A DNA stretch of 64,000 nt from Daphnia pulex (Eukaryota; Arthropoda; Branchiopoda; Diplostraca; Daphniidae), in assembly GCF_021134715.1 (NCBI RefSeq), contig NC_060019.1:11422001-11486000 (forward strand). The letters are read 5' to 3'. The translations under genes were made by a program, and so were the position numbers. The notes below the pieces were generated by a model. The model did no database searches, had not been told where the DNA came from, and was given only the letters and a program-made list of their open reading frames with translations. Positions 57,910 to 64,000 of this stretch are shown piece after piece. How positions within the stretch are numbered: position 1 is the first letter of the stretch; each line of letters opens with the position of its first letter.

Positions 57910-60611
57910 TCACTCTATTACTCTTTTCCAAAATTTCATTTGCCATGGTATATAAGAAGACGTTGGCCTACTACTAGTAGAGTCTAGCCTGCTTTTAGTA
58001 GGCTTAGTGTACATCGGTGTAGTAGATATACTTTCAAAAGAATTAATTTTCTCGGTTAAAGGCATGTGTCGCTGGTGTTTATTCGTAGTTGTCTGTAATT
58101 CACTAAAACTATGTGGTCCACTATCAATAAGATTGACGTCTTCAGTGCTTGTTTTAGAAGTAACAGTCTTCAAAGTTGCAATATTAATACGCGAAGTAGT
58201 AGAGATGTTGGATTGTATTATGATGGGAAGTGTGCTTGAAAGTGAATGAGTTCTCTGCTGCTGTTCTTCATTTGGCTTATTTGAATGGTGATATTTTTTA
58301 TTAGCATGATCATTACTGTCGAAGTATTCATTCACTTCGGTGGCGTACTGTCTGTTGCGGAGATTGTGAGAGATGCATGCGGTTCCGTTTTTAAAATAGT
58401 CCGGCATGCAAACGCACATACCGTAAACGGAAGAGCACTTTGCGTTAGCAGAACAGCTGCTCCGTGCTGATTCTATCTCGTCCACGAAACAAGGGTTAAA
58501 TGTTGCCATGATAAATAACGTCTGTTTGAAAGAGAGAGAAAAAAGAAGAAGAAAAAAATATAAGTTGCTGTAAAGAGTTAATAAAAAAAAATATCCAACC
58601 CACATGGTCCGCGATTCAAAGGCCATTGCAATATTTTAAATAAATAAATGGCAAATATGGCCATATGAAAATCTATAACATCCGAAAATTTATGCAAAAT
58701 CACTCACCACGGCTTGTCCTTTCCGTCTTAGCTCGTTGCCATTCATGTTACTGAACAGTTTACAAATTTTGTGCTGGTCAATATCGTATTGACTGAAAGA
58801 AACTATTTGACAATCAGCTGTTCTACTGCATAGACGAACGCACGAAGCTAAATCTGGTAGTCGTTTGACAGAGAGAAGCGGTTGCCCATGAACTGCAAAC
58901 CCGCGAAGTATCACTGGTCGCAAATCTTGTCTCACTGGCACTAGAGTTACTACTTTTGGCGAAACGATCCCATAATTGAAATCCTGCTGACGATGAAGAG
59001 CGCAGTCGCAATCTTGAAATTCCGGTGGGCATGAAGCAGTAGTTTTTGTCCCTTCCCACTTTTGGTAAGCGGAAGCGCTGCGGGATGTTGCGCAAATGGA
59101 GGCGGCCGAACACAGAGGATCATTACGGCATAACTCCAAGCTTTAAAAAAATCAAATATGTCGTGTTAAAAAAAATGATTGCACATGTATCTATGTATGT
59201 GAAATGATTAAAAATCTAACCAGTGTTTCCAGGAAGTGCGGAGGCAAACGGTACTTCGATTGGTCCAAATTAAAAGCAAAGGAAGCACGAAGGCCTTGTA
59301 TTGTTCATTCTCTGGGTATTGCGGAAGCGATTTAGAACTATTTTCATTGACATATTGGCACTTGTCAGTTAACTCGAGCGACAAAATCCGAGAACAGATT
59401 CTTTTTCGACTTTGCCACCATTTTTCTTGTATTGTTGGAATATTATTTTGGGATATTTGAGCGAAGAGATAATGGATTGGTTTTACTTGTAGACTTATCA
59501 CGACATAATGTTTTAGAGCTGATTGAATCCAGTGATCAGCCGTTTGCAGTTCATTTATCGGAGGAGAAAGCGCTGAACCGGAATAAATTTGTGTTTTGGC
59601 TGATGCCATAAAATCTGTTGCCAGCTTTTGGCTATTCCTTTTAACAGTAAAAGCATTACTTCGTGAAACAATGTAGAGTCCGGTAGCCGTGGCATGGGAA
59701 ACGAAACTCAAATTCTTCCGCTTAAACGAATCAACCGTTTTCCTGTCTAGTGTAAAACGAATAACTACTTCCGTTCCAAGGACTACTCGATCAACGTAAT
59801 GAGCTCCGAAATCCTCGATGAATTCATCCAGCTCTTCCTCGTCATCCGTGTTTTCGTTAGTTGTCATTCGTAGCCGATGCGCATATTCACGTTTGATTTG
59901 TGGTTCATGGCTTCTTGAGGTGTTGACAAGAGGACAATTCAAGTGAGTCATAATGAACAGATTACCTGCCATTAAACCAGCCTGAATGTTTAGCAAGTCG
60001 TTGTCGTTAGCACTAGAGACTGCGCTGATAATGGCCGAAGTATTAAATCTGTGGTCTTCATCTTTAAAAGAGAACGCTAAGAATCGGCGAGTCCACCGGT
60101 GATAAGCAGTAAGGTTGTCAATCAGAACAGATTCTACATTAGGCTGGCAGCGATCCGCATTCTGTGTTATTTGACATTCAAGCAGTAAAGTGTGCTCTAG
60201 TAGAGGTCTTCCATAAATATTCTTGTCAAGTGGATTTGCTCGCATGATGTCGTATCCAGAGGTGAACAATGCGGATGGATAACCCACCGTTGATCGATTA
60301 TGACAGAAAAGTTCCGGCGCTGACGTGCAAAATAAAAAAAACACAGATAATTTCAGTCTGTGAAGTCCATAACTTCATGACAAGCATTTTTTAAAATTCG
60401 TTGTAAACTAATAAACTGTAGTATACAGATTCCGTATTTGAACTGCTCAAATTAATTAACAACATCAATAAACCACGCAAATCGTGCGCTGTCTCGTATA
60501 AAAATTGATATGATGGGAGTCTAAATTACCTTGCTTTGATAATGAATTCGAATGCGATTCAGAATTCGAACGGGAAGAGTCTCTCGTGGTTTCTTGACGG
60601 CTGCTCCAAAC
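57910..60611 (-). CDS. MACPF domain protein with PAN/apple-like and EGF-like modules, 5' end unresolved
   Basis: Four minus-strand exons in phase: 60611-60530, 60319-59221, 59140-58708 and 58521-57910 (741 codons plus stop; start not found). Order of parts: a Ser-rich linker; the MACPF entry TSGYDIMRANPL; an acidic loop; the signature GAHYVDRVVLG about 150 residues later; then a Cys-rich region. A PAN/apple-like module (SCVRLCSRTADCQIVSFSQY) and an EGF-like module (CSSVYGMCVCMPDYFKNGTA) follow. The tail of about 140 residues is Ser/Thr/Asn-rich and probably glycosylated or disordered. MACPF proteins of the perforin/complement class insert into membranes in immunity, but some are developmental factors, so function is open. 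Expression as an immune effector is inference only. Two upstream exons (62486-62044) might supply the N-terminus. Confidence 0.75.
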
Positions 60612-62043
60612 TATCAAACTATAGATGTATTTTTAGTTAAATAAATTACACTTTAATTATTTTGTCGCCTTACAAATTTTTTATTTGTAAAGCTAATTGG
60701 GTCTAAAGCAAATTATGGCGTTGCGCATGTTTTTCTTCTTCCAAACTGAATTAGGACTAGACGGATTGCACGAAGAAAGTGTGTAGGATTTTTATTAGTA
60801 TGCGGAAGCACACGAATTGAATAGGCCTACGTACGCAATTCACCGTACAAATGAGATGTGTCAAGTTTGTGATTTATTTGTTTTCATATAGAACTGAATG
60901 TCAATTCTTTCAAACTATAAAATTCTTTGCGGACTTTAACGCGTGGTAACTTAGAATTAACTGCACGTATTGCATCGGTCAGTGCAGCAATAAATTATTT
61001 TCAAAGGCTATATATTGTTGATTCAGGTTTAGGGTTATTCTTATTCCAAAGGTATAAGTTAGAAGAATCATTTACGAGCATATATACGTGACAAACGTAC
61101 TCATTCGAGAGAGAAAAGGCCTTATATGTATACGCCCACCCGCAGCCTCGCTCACTTCTATATAACAGCTACATCCCCAAAAATGTCGTCTGGGGGCTGG
61201 AAGAAATGATCTCCGCTGCGCTTTCAATTTGTAAAAGGCTCCCACAAGTCAACGTGATTCATGGCAAGATAGGTAAGATAACGATGCATATGTTATTGCT
61301 GTACTAGCTGCTGAACTTCCAGTTATGTGAATCCCGATGAGCGCTTTATCAACGCTTTCCTTGTTCGCCCCTTTCATTTATTTACAGAGCCAGATATTAA
61401 AAACCAAAAAAAAACGTGAGGAAATTGTCAATAAGGATATTCATCTCGGATTTCTCACAATATTTATGGCAAAGAGCGACAGAATGTTTATATGTTTGAA
61501 CCAAGAGGTCCTGACTCTTGAATGCAGGTTCTCAATTGTCAACGAAAATTTTAGTGGAACGCTCGCGTCTCTGTATAACAGTCTCAACTATGCCGCACCA
61601 TTACTGCGCAATAGGAAGCGGAACTAAAGCCCAAGCGGATTAAGACCAGATTTACTATCCTGTGCCATTAAACGGCTTATTCCTTTTGAAAAATAAACAC
61701 TGAATTTAGGCAGTTTGCGGTTATTTGAAATTTATGTCATCTATCTATGACAGCTGATGCAGATTCTTGATGTGCGTGTGTGTGTGTTTTTAGCTTTCAT
61801 CGATAAAATATATTATATTATTTTACATAATTGACAGCATTTTTACTTAATTTAATTTTTTATATCATCTTTCACGGGAGTATAATCGCGTTTAAATGTG
61901 CTTCCTTGAATCACAGCATAGTAAATCGGTAAAACTTTTTTTTTATTTCCCTTATTTTAGAATTACTTAAGGTTAGATGTAATAACTGCTTTGTAACGGA
62001 TATGCTGGATTTAAAAAAGAAATCTTTTTTTGGTATTCCTTAC
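60612..62043. other. Region upstream of the MACPF exons, unresolved
   Basis: If the two membrane-protein exons at 62.0-62.5 kb belong to the MACPF gene this is an intron; otherwise it is intergenic. A (TG)n run lies at about 61770-61787 and TATATA-type blocks around 61010-61165. A 96-codon plus-strand frame (61337-61627) shows no family resemblance. I could not find a linking exon of the right phase. Confidence 0.4.
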
Positions 62044-62486
62044 CCCAATGAAATAGCACCGACTAGGAGTATGAACAAAATAAAGCTGGACCACACACAG
62101 GCCGTCCGGTTCCATATCGGTCCTTTCGTCACGCAGACTGGGGATGAGGACTACATTTTAAAAATATCGATAGATAAATATTTCAAATATTCGACACGAA
62201 TTATAATTATGAGGTTTAATTGGTGTTCTTGTCAGATATTTACCTTCGAAATCGCTGGACATTCTTCAAGTTCCAGTCCCGAAACTTCGGAGTTGTTTGA
62301 CAGCATAAAATTGGAGTTAGAGTTTATTCTTGAAATTGAACTGTGGGGCCCTGCTGCAACCGGAACACTTTCGGATTTGTAATCAATGTCAAGCGAGCTT
62401 CGGGTAGTTGGGAAGGTGGACAGCTCATTGTTGCCACAATCATTATCGTCGATGTTGAAAGAGACTTGTCTTATTTCTTCAACCAT
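62044..62486 (-). CDS. First exons of a predicted type II membrane protein
   Basis: Two minus-strand exons in phase: 62486-62244 (ATG, 81 codons, donor GTAAAT) and 62150-62044 (acceptor ATGTAG, donor GTAAGG, ending in phase 2). The first encodes a hydrophilic Ser/Asn/Asp-rich N-terminus beginning MVEEIRQVSFNIDDND. The second encodes a single strong membrane helix, WSSFILFILLVGAISLG, after a short Cys-containing stretch. The absence of a signal peptide and the charge pattern suggest a type II topology. The downstream exons were not identified. The next clear minus-strand coding exons belong to the MACPF gene, but the phase does not fit directly (2 against 0), so a missing small exon or a separate gene is needed. 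Confidence 0.45.
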
Positions 62487-64000
62487 TTTAAACCTGAAAA
62501 TGGTTTGCGACAAAAAACTAAATCATATTACTATGACTAGATGTTTGCGCAAAATTATCCACACATTAATCCATAGTTATGATATTGAAGCGAGACTGCT
62601 GTGTTGGTTTTTCTATTGTTATTTTTTTTTCTCTGTGGTAGAATGATAGGCTACACCGATAGTAACCGTTGTATCAGCCACTTTTGTCCACACGTTACGC
62701 TATCCTTAAATTTATTGTCTAGTGAACCCAAAGTCATATTGTTGAAACATCTGTTGAGAGAAATCCACGAGCCCCCCCCCCCCCTTCATTGGCCAGCAAC
62801 CACTGGTCGAGTCACTTATTATGTCACAGCCCTATACCTTTCTACCTAGCTTGGATTTATGAACCATCGTCGAGGTAAAGGGAGTGGTGACAGTTAAGGG
62901 AGAAGGGAAAAAAACCAGGTTGTACTCCATCCAATCTTTGCTTTTTACATAGATGTAGAACATAGGTAACAATGTCGTACAGTTCTCCTTTACATGAGGG
63001 GAGTCGAGAATGGGACAAAAATCATGAAACTAGTCAAAAGCTTTTTATAAGAATTATCAGCAGCTGTTTGCCGTGTTGCTACTTCTTTTGCCATTTTATA
63101 TCAGTGCGCCCTACTTGTTTAAATGTACATAATATTTTGGGTAATTTACAAATTATATTTAGTATTACTGCAAATCAATAAAAATGTGAAAACTTCATGG
63201 GCGCATAGCTAAACAGACACACGATCAGCTAAGGAAAATTATTTGTTTATAGCAAAAAATAAAAGAGTAATGAAAGAAGCGCGTGCACAGGCATACATAG
63301 GCCAATATTTAGTTCATGATTCATGGTGTTTTACCGCTTACTATTTTTGAAGTGATTCCAACGCAGACTAAAGAAAGTTGAAAAATTTGGTCGAGGGTGA
63401 TGGAGATAAAAGTGATGGATTGGTAAGGTAGCCCCTACCCAGTTCCAGCGGAGCCAGCGAAGCGAAGAAAGATTACTATATAAGATATGAATTGTTCAAG
63501 TAAAGAAAAAGTCAAAATGCTGAAACTGAAGGTATGTTAAGCACATAGATAAAATCAAAGGCCTACCTCCTACTTTTTTTTTCTTTCTAATTATGCTGCA
63601 GGGAAGTCCATCGAGGATTGATGACGTATTTTAGTTTCCAGATGTAGTGAAGTATTGTCAAACGCTATGCAAACTTATTGGTTTGAATGATTCATAAATG
63701 CGATGCTGATACTGGCGAACAAAAAGCATTTGTTCCAAAACTGGTTTGCTTAACTAGAACTGAGGCGAATAGAAAAAACGTCCGTCCTTCGCCGTGAACG
63801 CTGTAAAACTGAATAAACATATGAGTGTAGACTGTAGACATATATATAGACAGTACAGCAGACCTATTACACGGTTGCATGGGTTCACACAGGACACGAA
63901 CCTATAAAATGTTGGAAAAGCAAAAGCAAAAAAAAAAATTCTTCGTGATTTCTCTTAGTCTTGGTCTATTGGTGTTGATATCTAAAGAAAATATTTTTAG
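62487..64000. other. Right-end region with one candidate promoter and no proven gene
   Basis: Holds a C13 run (62772-62784) and AT-rich DNA. A TATA-containing start site with a five-codon mini-exon lies near 63475-63531. No other feature is supported. Confidence 0.4.
63475..63531 (+). promoter_or_regulatory. Candidate TATA promoter with mini first exon
   Basis: CTATATAAG at 63475-63483 is followed 34 bp later by ATG CTG AAA CTG AAG|GTATGT (63517-63531). A five-codon first exon cut by an intron is typical of arthropod cuticle-protein and other secreted-protein genes. The next acceptor tried (63602) reads only ten more codons to a stop, so the second exon may lie beyond the window. Confidence 0.3.

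Noticed and set aside
58007-58470. Plus-strand frames over the MACPF gene
   Set aside because: Antisense shadows of the EGF-like and Ser/Thr-rich exon on the minus strand.

Overview
The window is nuclear DNA from an arthropod, most likely a branchiopod crustacean of the Daphnia type. Genes are dense and intron-rich. Most introns are 55-100 nt with GT...AG ends, and the gene set mixes families lost from many insects (DMTF1, TEX264) with general metazoan housekeeping genes. The organism assignment is inferred from gene content and architecture, not from a species marker. Exon limits were set by hand from splice sites, reading phase and remembered homologous proteins, so single-base errors are possible at a few junctions.

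Layout. 1-1.0 kb: 3' part of SARAF (+). 1.6-2.0 kb: NDUFB2 (+). 2.6-5.1 kb: a repeat-rich stretch holding an internal fragment of a VPS33A gene fused to an unrecognised 3' piece. 6.1-8.1 kb: EIF2B3 (+). 9.0-9.8 kb: a SOSS-B/NABP single-stranded DNA-binding gene (+), convergent with TEX264 (-, 10.1-11.1 kb). 12.7-29.4 kb: calcium/calmodulin-dependent kinase I (+), with unusually long introns, a 0.9-kb fold-back transposon and two alternative terminal exons. 29.4-42.8 kb: about 13 kb with no gene I can support. 42.8-49.0 kb: dihydropyrimidine dehydrogenase DPYD (+, 20 exons). 50.8-53.0 kb: DMTF1-like Myb factor (+). 53.7-54.8 kb: a small secreted cysteine-rich protein (-, 7 exons). 56.0-57.3 kb: C1GALT1-type core-1 galactosyltransferase (+). 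57.9-60.6 kb: a MACPF/PAN/EGF-like protein (-). 62.0-62.5 kb: two exons of a predicted type II membrane protein (-).

The genes do not form a pathway. They are ordinary neighbours: calcium-entry regulation, complex I, translation initiation, DNA repair, ER-phagy, calcium signalling, pyrimidine catabolism, transcription, O-glycosylation and a possible immune effector. The most distinctive features are these. (1) The duplicated terminal exons of CaMKI each encode a different calmodulin-binding segment. (2) A young Tc1/mariner-type fold-back element with 421-bp arms sits in the intron just before the first of those exons, and its short loop holds a perfect CTCF consensus. (3) VPS33A is present only as a fragment. 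(4) The MACPF architecture is unusual, possibly membrane anchored.
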